A DNA stretch of 28,054 nucleotides, from contig CALPNL020000005.1 in the NCBI GenBank assembly GCA_943324925.2, forward strand, positions 1 to 28,054, written 5' to 3'. The translations under genes were made by a program, and so were the position numbers. Every line of letters starts with the position of its first letter. Position 1 is the first letter of the stretch. The notes beneath the pieces are model-generated. The model did not search any database and had not been told where the DNA came from. It saw nothing but the letters and a program-made list of their open reading frames with translations. Source of the DNA: Chitinophaga pinensis. Its GTDB lineage: Bacteria; Bacteroidota; Bacteroidia; Flavobacteriales; Flavobacteriaceae. Positions 7,665-15,242 of this stretch are shown in pieces.

Positions 7665-8858
7665 ATGCCTAAAGTTTCAAATAAAGGAATTCAAATGCCG
7701 GAATCACCAATTCGTAAGTTGGTGCCTTATGCGGAAATTGCAAAGAAGAAAGGTCACAAAGTGTACCATCTAAACATTGGTCAACCCGATATAAAAACGC
7801 CAGAAGTGGCAATGAATTCTATTAAAAATCTTGATATTAAGGTTTTAGAATACAGTCATTCTGCGGGATTTGAAAGCTATAGAACTAAGTTGTCTCAATT
7901 TTATAAGAGTATCGGATTGCCAATTGATGTTGCCGATATAATTATTACAACAGGAGGTTCTGAAGCGCTGCTTTTTGCTATGGGTAGTACCATGGATTTT
8001 GGAGATGAAGTAATTATCCCGGAGCCATTTTATGCAAATTATAATGGTTTTTCAACTGCATCAGGTGTAAAAGTCGTACCTGTGATTTCATCTATAGATA
8101 CGGGATTTGCATTGCCTCCAATTGCTGATTTTGAGAGATTAATTACCCCAAAAACAAAAGCTATCTTAATATGTAATCCGGGAAATCCAACCGGTTATTT
8201 GTATTCTAAAGAGGAGATTATGCAATTGGCTGAATTGGTTAAAAAGCACGATTTGTTTTTGATAGCTGATGAAGTTTACAGAGAATTCACCTACGATGGC
8301 GACGTTCACTATTCTGTGATGAATATTCCTGGATTAGAAGAAAATGCAATTATGATAGATTCCGTTTCAAAACGTTACAGTATGTGTGGCGCAAGAATAG
8401 GTTGTATCGTATCAAAAAATAAAGAGTTAATGGCAACCGCTATGAAATTTGCACAAGCAAGATTAAGTCCGCCAACATTTGAACAAATTGCTAGTGAAGC
8501 TGCTTTAGACACACCTCAAAGTTATTTTGATGAAGTGATTTCAGAATATAGAAGTCGTCGTGATACTTTGGTTGAAGAATTAAATAAGATTGATGGAGTA
8601 GTGGTAAGCAAGCCTAAAGGAGCTTTTTATTGTATTGCTCAGTTGCCAATTGACAATGCAGATAAATTTGCACAATGGATGCTAGAATCGTATGATTTAA
8701 ATAAAGAAACGGTTATGGTCGCTCCAGCAGCAGGATTTTATTCTACACCAGGAGTAGGGTTAAATGAAGTTAGAATAGCTTATGTCTTGAATAAAAAAGA
8801 CTTAATCCGATCAGTAGAAATATTGAAAGACGCGATTTCAGTTTATAATTCAAAATAG
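7665..8858 (+). CDS. Class I pyridoxal-phosphate aminotransferase, aspartate aminotransferase-like
   Basis: The 397-residue protein is a fold type I aminotransferase. Visible motifs are LNIGQPDIKTP (residues 36-46), TTGGSEAL (95-102), the substrate and cofactor region NPGNPTG (171-177), ADEVYREF (201-208) and the Schiff-base lysine K236 in DSVSKRYSMCGARIG. It probably transfers amino groups between aspartate or a related amino acid and 2-oxoglutarate; the exact substrate cannot be fixed from sequence. The frame is open to 7635, but the ATG at 7665 (MPKVSNKGIQ) fits the family start. It is a single-gene unit with a terminator at 8879-8914. Confidence 0.93.
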   Translation: MPKVSNKGIQMPESPIRKLVPYAEIAKKKGHKVYHLNIGQPDIKTPEVAMNSIKNLDIKVLEYSHSAGFESYRTKLSQFYKSIGLPIDVADIIITTGGSEALLFAMGSTMDFGDEVIIPEPFYANYNGFSTASGVKVVPVISSIDTGFALPPIADFERLITPKTKAILICNPGNPTGYLYSKEEIMQLAELVKKHDLFLIADEVYREFTYDGDVHYSVMNIPGLEENAIMIDSVSKRYSMCGARIGCIVSKNKELMATAMKFAQARLSPPTFEQIASEAALDTPQSYFDEVISEYRSRRDTLVEELNKIDGVVVSKPKGAFYCIAQLPIDNADKFAQWMLESYDLNKETVMVAPAAGFYSTPGVGLNEVRIAYVLNKKDLIRSVEILKDAISVYNSK

Positions 8859-8878
8859 AAATTATACTTAAAATTATT

Positions 8879-8914
8879 AAAACTTCGTTAATGTAATTAT
8901 TAGCGAAGTTTTTT
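8879..8914 (+). terminator. Terminator after the aminotransferase gene
   Basis: A 14-bp stem with one G-U pair joins 8879-8892 and 8899-8912 around a 6-base loop, and the arm runs into a T-tract. It begins 20 bases after the stop codon. Confidence 0.85.
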
Positions 8915-8953
8915 TATTTATTTTTATCAAAATTAATTATTGGGGTATTTACT

Positions 8954-9622
8954 ATGAAAATCAAATTTTCTTTATTGGTTTTATTGTTTTTTTCTTCGCT
9001 TTGCTATTCTCAATTTGATAATGGTAATAAAGCAGTTCAAATCTCCCCAATTAAAAATACGCCAATTTCAAAATCCAAGAGTACTTCCCAAAAATTCAGT
9101 CCTATTTCTCCAATAACACCTAATTTTAAGGATGTTCCTTTAAAAAACGAACCTGAAATGATATTTCAAAAAATTGGTGGATCAAAGCCATTAGACCTTT
9201 CTATGAAAAGTGATTTTGTAAATCCAGGTAATGTATACCAGGATAAAATGAATAAAAATAGTGATGGTGAAGTAACACAAGCTTTTAGAAGAAATCAGAA
9301 TTTAGGTGATTTCAAAACCAAGTCATTATTTGTGAAAATTCTTTGTCGCGACAATCAATTTGTTGACGGCGACCGAGTAAGAATATATATTAACGATATG
9401 ATTATTCAAGAGAATGTTTTATTGGAAGGGGATTACAAAGTTTTTGAATTTACCCTTAAAAATGGTTTCAATAAGATTGATATCGAAGCAATAAATCAAG
9501 GTTCTTCTGGTCCTAATACCGCTGAATTCCAAGTTTTTGACGATAAAGGAGCCTCAATATCAGCCAATCAATGGAATCTTTCTACAGGTTTTAAAGCTAC
9601 AATTGTAATTGTTAAAGAATAA
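8954..9622 (+). CDS. Secreted protein of unknown function
   Basis: The 222-residue protein has a signal peptide (MKIKFSLLVLLFFSSLCYS, likely cut before QFDNG). Residues 25-75 are a low-complexity stretch rich in proline, serine, lysine and threonine (ISPIKNTPISKSKST), probably a disordered linker. From about residue 118 to the end lies a compact domain of alternating strands: SLFVKILCRDNQFVDGDRVR, IYINDMIIQENVLL, FEFTLKNGFNKIDIEAINQG and GPNTAEFQVFDDKG, which suggests a beta sandwich. I recall similar C-terminal domains in flavobacterial secreted proteins but cannot name the family. It has no C-terminal sorting domain. The stop codon abuts that of rlmD with no gap. Confidence 0.8.
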   Translation: MKIKFSLLVLLFFSSLCYSQFDNGNKAVQISPIKNTPISKSKSTSQKFSPISPITPNFKDVPLKNEPEMIFQKIGGSKPLDLSMKSDFVNPGNVYQDKMNKNSDGEVTQAFRRNQNLGDFKTKSLFVKILCRDNQFVDGDRVRIYINDMIIQENVLLEGDYKVFEFTLKNGFNKIDIEAINQGSSGPNTAEFQVFDDKGASISANQWNLSTGFKATIVIVKE

Positions 9623-11035
9623 TTATCTCCTCTCTAAAAGCACTACATTTTCGACATGGTGTGTTTGTGGGAACATGTCAACAGGGCGAACTCTTGTTAC
9701 TTTGTATTTTTCATCCATTAGAGCTAAATCTCTGGCTTGAGTAGCAGAATTACAACTTACATATACAATTTTCTGCGCCTCAATTTTTAATAGTTGTTCA
9801 ACAACGTCTTTATGCATTCCATCTCTTGGGGGATCAGTGATGATTACATCTGGTTTTCCATGTTGAGCAATAAATGCCTCATTGAAAACCACTTTCATAT
9901 CACCAACAAAAAACTCACAATTAGTAATTTCATTTCTTTTGGCATTTGCTTTAGCATCTTCAATTGCCTCAGGAACACTTTCTACCCCAATTACTTTTTT
10001 TGCATTTTTAGAAACAAATTGAGCAATTGTTCCTGTTCCAGTATATAAATCATATACAATCTCATTTCCTGTTAATCCAGCAAAATCTCTTGTAATCTTA
10101 TACAATTCATAAGCTTGGTCAGAGTTGGTTTGGTAAAATGATTTTGCATTAATACTAAACTTTAAACCTTCCATTTCTTCCAAAATGTAGTCGCGACCTT
10201 TGTATAATTTTATATTAGTGTCATACAAAGTATCGTTGGCTTTGTTATTAATTACATATTGTAATGAGGTGATTTGAGGAAATTTTTCAAATAAATGATC
10301 CAATAGCAATTCCCGATTTTGTTTATCATCTTCAAAAAACTGAATTAACACCATAATTTCTCCAGTAGATGCGGTTCTAAGCATCAAGGTTCTTAGCAAT
10401 CCTTCATGACCCCTAGGATTAAAGAAAGTAAGGTTATTTATGTTAGCAAAATCCCTAATTTCGTTTCGAATAGCATTCGAAGGATCCTCTTGAAGATGAC
10501 ATTTATTGATATCTAATATTTTGTCCCACATTTTAGGAATATGAAATCCAAGTGCATTTCTATTTCCTAAATCGTCTTGGCTTTCAATTTCATCTTGAGT
10601 CAACCAACGACTATTTGAAAAACCAAACTCCATTTTATTTCTATAGAAAAACTGTTTTTCAGATCCTAAAATTGGTTCAAAATCAGGAAGTTCAATTTTA
10701 CCAATTCTCTGCAAATGGTTTTTCACTTCATTTTGTTTGTAGAATAATTGTTGGCTGTAGTTCATATTTTGCCATTTACATCCACCACAAACACCAAAAT
10801 GCTCACATATTGGTTCAATTCTATGTTCTGAAAACTCATGAAATTTCACCGCTTTTCCTTCGTAATAAGCTTTTCTTTTCTTTAACGTTTGAATGTCAAC
10901 TACGTCACCGGGAACAACATTTGGAATAAAGATAACTTTTCCATCTGGAGCTTTTGCAACTGAAACGCCTTTAGCACCTGCATCAAGTACTTTTATATGA
11001 TCGAATACGATTTTATTTGTGATTTTTCTTGCCAT
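9623..11035 (-). CDS. rlmD: 23S rRNA (uracil-5-)-methyltransferase RlmD
   Basis: RlmD makes 5-methyluridine at position 1939 (E. coli numbering) of 23S rRNA. The 470 residues begin with a TRAM RNA-binding domain (about 1-65). The iron-sulfur ligands are C77, C83, C86 and C179. SAM binding is at DLYTGTG (329-335), with DPPRDG (401-406), the nucleophile C428 in VSCNS and the catalytic glutamate in HVEN (E462). The [4Fe-4S] cysteines and the length separate it from TrmA; RlmCD-type enzymes are close relatives, so the exact target uridine is inferred. A -7 box sits only 4 bases upstream of the ATG. Its 3' end abuts the convergent secreted-protein gene. Confidence 0.93.
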   Translation of the reverse strand: MARKITNKIVFDHIKVLDAGAKGVSVAKAPDGKVIFIPNVVPGDVVDIQTLKKRKAYYEGKAVKFHEFSEHRIEPICEHFGVCGGCKWQNMNYSQQLFYKQNEVKNHLQRIGKIELPDFEPILGSEKQFFYRNKMEFGFSNSRWLTQDEIESQDDLGNRNALGFHIPKMWDKILDINKCHLQEDPSNAIRNEIRDFANINNLTFFNPRGHEGLLRTLMLRTASTGEIMVLIQFFEDDKQNRELLLDHLFEKFPQITSLQYVINNKANDTLYDTNIKLYKGRDYILEEMEGLKFSINAKSFYQTNSDQAYELYKITRDFAGLTGNEIVYDLYTGTGTIAQFVSKNAKKVIGVESVPEAIEDAKANAKRNEITNCEFFVGDMKVVFNEAFIAQHGKPDVIITDPPRDGMHKDVVEQLLKIEAQKIVYVSCNSATQARDLALMDEKYKVTRVRPVDMFPQTHHVENVVLLERR

Positions 11036-11039
11036 AGCG

Positions 11040-11047
11040 CAAAAATA
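11040..11047 (-). promoter_or_regulatory. -7 element for rlmD, very close to the start codon
   Basis: CAAAAATA on the + strand is TATTTTTG on the - strand, a full TAnnTTTG match. Only 4 bases (11036-11039) separate it from the ATG at 11035, which predicts a leader of almost zero length. Confidence 0.55.
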
Positions 11048-11121
11048 AGTTTTTATAAATCCAAAAAATGAAAATTGGGATAATTTTTTTTAGAAATGCT
11101 TTTTTCTGATAGTAATGCGGA

Positions 11122-11898
11122 TTAGAATCCTTCAAAAACCCCTAAACCAAATAAGGCAAAATCATATTTCACCGGATCTTTTGGATCGTAAAGTCTAAGT
11201 TTTGAATCGAGTTCAAATAGCGCTTTTCCGTCATTTTGAGTTCTTTTCAAAAGGCCTAATTTTCGACCAACATTTCCTGAATGCACATCCAATGGACAAG
11301 AAAGTTGGGCAGGGGATATGGATTTCCAAATTCCTAAATCAACCCCTTTATTATCCTGACGAACCATCCACCGAAGAAACATATTGATTCTTTTTGCTGC
11401 AGAATTACCCATGGGATCTGAAATGTGTTTTTCTGTTCTGGAAAGATGTGGTATTTCAAAAAACACTTTTTTGAATTCTGAGATGGCCATTTGTATCGCT
11501 CTTGAATCATTATTATTTAGTTGCCCATTATAGAACACCGCTTCTAAACCATTATGATTCGTATAGATGTTTTTAAGACTGGTGATAAAATATTGAAAAT
11601 CCAAACTATTATAAGTTCTATGCACGAAAGTTTCTAGCCGTTCCAAATCATTTTCAGTGTGTGACATCACGAAATCATAAGGGGTATTTCCCATAAATTC
11701 CATCATGCGATGTCCGTTTTTGATAATCATTTTCCGATTTCCCCAAGCAATAGTCGCACTTAAAAACCCCGCAATTTCAATGTCTTCCTTTTGTGAAAAC
11801 AAATGTGGAATTTGGATGGGATCACTTTCAATAAAATTCGGATTGTTGTACAATTCGACTTTTTCGTCAAGGAAGGATTTTATTTCGTTTGGTGTCAT
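11122..11898 (-). CDS. TIGR02757 (DUF2400) family protein
   Basis: The 258-residue protein matches the TIGR02757/DUF2400 family of Bacteroidota and relatives, with diagnostic stretches SDPIQIPHLFSQKEDIEIAG, FLSATIAWGNRK and HRTYNSLDFQYF. The late segment SCPLDVHSGNVGRKLGLLKR resembles the active-site region of helix-hairpin-helix DNA glycosylases, including an aspartate after the proline-leucine pair, so a base-excision type of role has been a natural guess. No function is established for the family that I know of. It lies 15 bases downstream of the LolD-like ATPase gene on the same strand, so they probably share a transcript. Confidence 0.87.
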   Translation of the reverse strand: MTPNEIKSFLDEKVELYNNPNFIESDPIQIPHLFSQKEDIEIAGFLSATIAWGNRKMIIKNGHRMMEFMGNTPYDFVMSHTENDLERLETFVHRTYNSLDFQYFITSLKNIYTNHNGLEAVFYNGQLNNNDSRAIQMAISEFKKVFFEIPHLSRTEKHISDPMGNSAAKRINMFLRWMVRQDNKGVDLGIWKSISPAQLSCPLDVHSGNVGRKLGLLKRTQNDGKALFELDSKLRLYDPKDPVKYDFALFGLGVFEGF

Positions 11899-11913
11899 TA
11901 TATAGTTGAAACC

Positions 11914-12597
11914 CTATAAATGGTTACTAATTTGCCCGTCAACCATCACCAATTTTCTATCGGCCATATTGGCTAATTCTTCGTTATGGGTTACAATTAC
12001 AAATGTTTGTCCAAATTCATCTCTTAATTTAAAAAACAGTTGATGTAAATTTTCTGCAGAAGCGGTATCTAAATTTCCTGAAGGTTCATCTGCAAAAATG
12101 ATAGACGGCTTATTAATTAAGGCTCTCGCAACTGCTACTCGTTGTTGTTCACCACCTGAAAGTTCATTTGGTTTGTGGTTGATGCGGTGAGAAAGTCCAA
12201 GGTAATCTAATAATTTCTTTGCCTCAATTTCCGTTTCCTTTTTTGATTTATTGGCAATAAATGCAGGAATACAAACATTTTCTAAAGCGGTAAATTCTGG
12301 TAATAATTGATGAAATTGGAAGATAAATCCCAAGTTTGAATTACGAAATTTAGATAACTCTTTATCGTTCATTGATAATACGTTTTGACCGTTAATTATC
12401 AATTCAGATTTAGCATCTTCACTCGATTTTGGAGAATTAGGTTTGTCTAATGTGCCTAATATTTGTAATAGCGTAGTTTTTCCTGCTCCAGACGAACCAA
12501 CTATAGATACGATTTCACCCTTTTGAATATGCAAATCAACACCCTTTAATACTTGGAGTTGGTCGTAATATTTGTATATTTTTTTTGCTTCTATCAT
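11914..12597 (-). CDS. ABC transporter ATP-binding protein, LolD-like
   Basis: The 227-residue ATPase shows Walker A GSSGAGKTT (34-42), Q-loop Q94, signature LSGGEQQ (146-152), Walker B IIFADEP (166-172, E171) and switch H204. LGTLDKP after Walker A, FQFHQLLPEFTALENV and the EPSGNLD loop place it in the MacB/LolD/FtsE group. LolD powers release of lipoproteins from the inner membrane by LolCE; no LolC or LolE partner is encoded nearby, so the assignment rests on sequence resemblance. An extra loop (NSPKSSEDAKSE, residues 54-65) sits before the INGQNV strand. The ATG at 12597 (MIEAKKIYKY) is preferred to an in-frame ATG at 12624, which adds nine atypical residues. Confidence 0.86.
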   Translation of the reverse strand: MIEAKKIYKYYDQLQVLKGVDLHIQKGEIVSIVGSSGAGKTTLLQILGTLDKPNSPKSSEDAKSELIINGQNVLSMNDKELSKFRNSNLGFIFQFHQLLPEFTALENVCIPAFIANKSKKETEIEAKKLLDYLGLSHRINHKPNELSGGEQQRVAVARALINKPSIIFADEPSGNLDTASAENLHQLFFKLRDEFGQTFVIVTHNEELANMADRKLVMVDGQISNHL

Positions 12598-12653
12598 GTT
12601 GGAACAGTTTTCACAAAGTAACAAAGATTTTCACGATTATAGAAAATAACAAG

Positions 12654-12713
12654 GGATAAAATTATCCTACAAATTATAATATTTAGTTAATTGCCAATCG
12701 ATAGCTTTCGATT
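12654..12713. repeat. Two short inverted repeats between divergent lolD-like gene and msrA
   Basis: GGATAA (12654-12659) and TTATCC (12662-12667) form one inverted repeat; AATCGA (12696-12701) and TCGATT (12708-12713) form another with a 6-base centre. The second ends 5 bases before the msrA -7 box and so lies between its -33 and -7 positions. They could be operators or chance. Confidence 0.35.
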
Positions 12714-12718
12714 CTTGA

Positions 12719-12726
12719 TAAATTTG
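12719..12726 (+). promoter_or_regulatory. -7 element for msrA
   Basis: TAAATTTG is a full TAnnTTTG match 15 bases before the msrA ATG. A TTG at 12691-12693 is 25 bases upstream, slightly beyond the usual spacing. Confidence 0.5.
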
Positions 12727-12741
12727 TGAAAATTTAATTTT

Positions 12742-13389
12742 ATGAAAAAGAAAATCAGTATTCTATTATCAATGTTAGCTTTTTCGTGTCAATCAAAAGA
12801 AAAAGCACAAGATTTACCTCATTTAAAACCCAACAAGCCAATGGAAATTCAAGATAAATTAGAAGTTGCAACATTTGCAGGAGGTTGTTTTTGGTGTACC
12901 GAAGCCGTATTTTTAGAATTAGAAGGGGTAAAAACAGTTACCTCAGGTTATATAGGTGGAAAAACAATTAACCCATCGTATTCTGATATTTGTAGAGGGG
13001 ATACTGGTCATGCCGAAGCGATCCAAATTACATTTGATCCAAGCACAATTTCTTTTGGAGAATTGTTAGAGGTGTTTTTTGCAACTCACGATCCGACCAC
13101 ATTAAACCGTCAAGGAAATGATACTGGAACACAATATAGAAGTGAGATTTTTTACCATAATACAAACCAAAAGACAACATCTGAGGATTACATTGCTTTA
13201 CTAACTAAGGAAAATACGTTTGGAAAACCAATTGTGACCGTTATTTCAGAGGCTACAAAATTTTATAACGCTGAAGATTACCATCAAAATTATTACAACC
13301 AGAATCAGTCACAAGGGTATTGTAGTTATGTGATTACTCCAAAAGTGGAAAAAGTAAGAAAATTTTTCAAAAACAAACTCAAGAAATAA
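12742..13389 (+). CDS. msrA: Peptide-methionine (S)-S-oxide reductase, lipoprotein form
   Basis: MsrA reduces the S epimer of methionine sulfoxide in proteins. The catalytic motif is GGCFWCTE, with nucleophile C49, F50, W51 and E54; the likely resolving cysteine is C194 in GYCSYVI, and TGHAEAIQITFDP (88-100) and EDYHQNYY are typical. Unlike cytosolic MsrA, it starts with a lipoprotein signal: a basic start, a hydrophobic core and LAFSC16 as lipobox, then a polar linker up to about residue 40. The enzyme is therefore predicted to sit outside the cytoplasm, anchored to the envelope, and would need an external thiol donor. No MsrB domain is fused. It converges on TerC across a shared terminator. 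Confidence 0.95.
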   Translation: MKKKISILLSMLAFSCQSKEKAQDLPHLKPNKPMEIQDKLEVATFAGGCFWCTEAVFLELEGVKTVTSGYIGGKTINPSYSDICRGDTGHAEAIQITFDPSTISFGELLEVFFATHDPTTLNRQGNDTGTQYRSEIFYHNTNQKTTSEDYIALLTKENTFGKPIVTVISEATKFYNAEDYHQNYYNQNQSQGYCSYVITPKVEKVRKFFKNKLKK

Positions 13390-13404
13390 TAAATACTATT
13401 TATC

Positions 13405-13432
13405 AAAAAAGCCACTCGAAAGTGGCTTTTTT
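13405..13432. terminator. Bidirectional terminator between msrA and terC-like gene
   Basis: A perfect 12-bp stem joins 13405-13416 (AAAAAAGCCACT) and 13421-13432 around the loop CGAA, with A/T runs at both flanks. The last base of the right arm is also the last base of the convergent - strand gene. Confidence 0.88.
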
Positions 13433-14205
13433 TATTTCTTATTTTTAGACATTTTCATATTTAAAACTTCGACCATAAGTGAGAAGGAAATAGCAAAATA
13501 TAAATATCCTTTTGGAACTACATCCACATGATTGCCAAAAAAGGAAGCGTTCGCCAAATGAGCGGCTTCAGTAATTAACATAAAACCAATTAACACTAAA
13601 AAAGTAAGTCCTAATATTTGAATAGTCGGATGTTTATTTACAAATATTCCAACTGGTACTGCAAATTGCATCATAATAAATACCGATATAATTACAGCGG
13701 TTACCATTATATATATTGCTCCAGGAACCCCATTCGTCATTCCCACGGCAGTCAAAATACTATCAAACGAAAACACTAAATCAATCAACATTATTTGTAA
13801 TAAAACTCTTGAAAAACGTTTGGCAGCTGATTTTCCTAGTTGCTTTTCTTCAACGCCTTTTTCTTCAATTTTTTCGCGAATTTCGGTAGTACTTTTATAC
13901 AATAAAAACAAACCTCCAAATAGTAATATCAGACTCTGTCCAGTAATTTGTGCGGTAAACCAACTAAAATCTATGTTGAACCAAGCTTCTTTCATTGCAA
14001 TCAATACCGAAATACCCATTAACAAAGCGATACGTAAAAACATAGCTAAAAACAATCCTATTTGTGTTGCTTTTTTGCGTTTTTCCTCTGGTAACTTTCC
14101 TGTTGCAATAGAAATGAATATGATATTATCTATTCCTAATACAATTTCTAAAAAAGTCAATGTTAATAAAGCTATCCAAGCACTCGGGTTTAAAAAAACT
14201 TCCAT
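13432..14205 (-). CDS. TerC family integral membrane protein
   Basis: The 257-residue protein has about seven hydrophobic segments. The TerC-family metal-site pattern is seen twice: E20 and D26 in FLEIVLGIDNIIF, and D142 and D148 in IDLVFSFDSILT. The region GKLPEEKRKKATQIGL after the first pair is conserved in the YgdQ/YoaE-like branch. Known TerC relatives export manganese or help metalate exported proteins; this one most likely moves a divalent metal ion across the inner membrane, as an inference from the family. It lies 14 bases downstream of a small lipoprotein gene and ends the murQ gene row. Confidence 0.9.
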   Translation of the reverse strand: MEVFLNPSAWIALLTLTFLEIVLGIDNIIFISIATGKLPEEKRKKATQIGLFLAMFLRIALLMGISVLIAMKEAWFNIDFSWFTAQITGQSLILLFGGLFLLYKSTTEIREKIEEKGVEEKQLGKSAAKRFSRVLLQIMLIDLVFSFDSILTAVGMTNGVPGAIYIMVTAVIISVFIMMQFAVPVGIFVNKHPTIQILGLTFLVLIGFMLITEAAHLANASFFGNHVDVVPKGYLYFAISFSLMVEVLNMKMSKNKK

Positions 14206-14219
14206 TTTATTCGTTTAAT

Positions 14220-14588
14220 TTATAGTTTTACAGCAATTCCTTTTTGTTTTTCATCACTGCCGATAATTCCAAATTCAAAGGTATAAGAATTTTTGGTAGT
14301 TGCTACTATTCTCATGCTAATTGCTTTTCTTTCTTTTATATTTTTAGGGTGTAATTTTTGTAAAACAAATTCGCAATCGTTCACCCATCGAACTGTTGCG
14401 GTGTCGGTTTTACCTTCATAAGTTTCAATTTGCATTGTTGGAGTACGTTCAAAAACAGTTGTTTTCTTAACTCCATTTACTACAAAATCAAATTGGAATT
14501 TGCCTGTTTTAAAGTCGTTGCAATTTCGTTCCACGTCATAACACGAAGTCAAAATGAGAAGTGTGAAGAATAATAGTATTTTTTTCAT
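14220..14588 (-). CDS. Small lipoprotein of unknown function
   Basis: The 122-residue protein has a clear lipoprotein signal: MKKILLFFTLLILTSC with lipobox LTSC16. The mature part is a likely small beta-rich domain: ERNCNDFKTGKFQFDFVVNG, then FERTPTMQIETYEGKTDTA, VRWVNDCEFVLQKL and SYTFEFGIIG. C16 is the lipid anchor; two further cysteines (in ERNC and NDCEF) could form a disulfide. It lies 14 bases upstream of the TerC gene and 81 bases downstream of the pentapeptide gene, with the element at 14604-14669 between. I do not recognise a function. Confidence 0.8.
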   Translation of the reverse strand: MKKILLFFTLLILTSCYDVERNCNDFKTGKFQFDFVVNGVKKTTVFERTPTMQIETYEGKTDTATVRWVNDCEFVLQKLHPKNIKERKAISMRIVATTKNSYTFEFGIIGSDEKQKGIAVKL

Positions 14589-14603
14589 GTCTTATTTTTT
14601 GAA

Positions 14604-14669
14604 GCTTTTCCCGCTGTCATTCCAAATCCTCGCTAAAAAGCTCGGGATTTTCCCTTCCATCAGGGCTAG
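14604..14669. repeat. Putative dispersed flavobacterial intergenic element
   Basis: Read on the - strand, this 66-base element starts CTAGCCCTGATGGAAGGG, has a central imperfect hairpin (AAATCC at 14623-14628 pairs with GGATTT at 14645-14650) and ends ACAGCGGGAAAAGC. It fills the space between the pentapeptide stop codon and the small lipoprotein gene. From memory, near-identical ends (AGCCC-GAT-GAA and GACAGCGGGA) recur many times in Flavobacterium genomes, often just after stop codons. There is only one copy here, so repetition cannot be shown from this window. Confidence 0.5.
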
Positions 14670-15242
14670 TTATTCGATTTTTATATCATATTTATCCAAT
14701 AATCCTTCTATTCCCAAAGCCGAAAATTTAGCTTTTCGCATTGGATTAAACTCAGGGTCAATTTTGTAATTTTGAGCTAAAGTAAAATCGGCACCTGCCA
14801 ATTGGGTATCATTAAAAATGGCTCCTTCAAGATTACTATTTTCAAATACTGAATTGGATAAATTAGCTCCTATAAATGTAACTTCCTTTATTGATGAATT
14901 CAAGAAATTTGTTTTCAGCATCTTTTTATTTGCAAAAGAAGCATAATCCAAAACACACTCCTCAAAACTCACATTAAACAAAAAATCATCACATTCATTA
15001 AATTGGATTCCAAGTAATTTGCAATTGATAAAATCCACTGTTTTTAATCCGGATCCTTTTAATTTGGTCATGGAAAGATTACAATCGTAAAATTCACAAT
15101 CCATAAAAGTATTGTTTGAAAAATCGCTATTTGAAAAATCACAATTTTTAAAAATACAACCTTCAAATTCCCGATTGTTGATTCTACTATTTATAGAAAC
15201 AACTTTTTCAAAAGTCTTATTGATGTGAATTAAAGCGTCCAT
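14670..15242 (-). CDS. Pentapeptide-repeat protein
   Basis: The 190-residue protein is a right-handed quadrilateral beta helix. The central hydrophobic residue recurs every five residues in two registers: F26, F31, F36, F41, F46, F51, L56, L61, L66, F71, L76 and F81, then after a two-residue slip L88, F93, L98, F103, M108, F113, I118, F123, L128, F133, L138, F143, L148 and F153. The tail DPEFNPMRKAKFSALGIEGLLDKYDI resembles that of McbG/Qnr-like proteins, some of which mimic DNA and protect gyrase, but nothing here proves that role. There is no signal peptide, so it is cytosolic. Its ATG overlaps the DUF6095 stop codon (TAATG), so translation is probably coupled. Confidence 0.92.
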   Translation of the reverse strand: MDALIHINKTFEKVVSINSRINNREFEGCIFKNCDFSNSDFSNNTFMDCEFYDCNLSMTKLKGSGLKTVDFINCKLLGIQFNECDDFLFNVSFEECVLDYASFANKKMLKTNFLNSSIKEVTFIGANLSNSVFENSNLEGAIFNDTQLAGADFTLAQNYKIDPEFNPMRKAKFSALGIEGLLDKYDIKIE

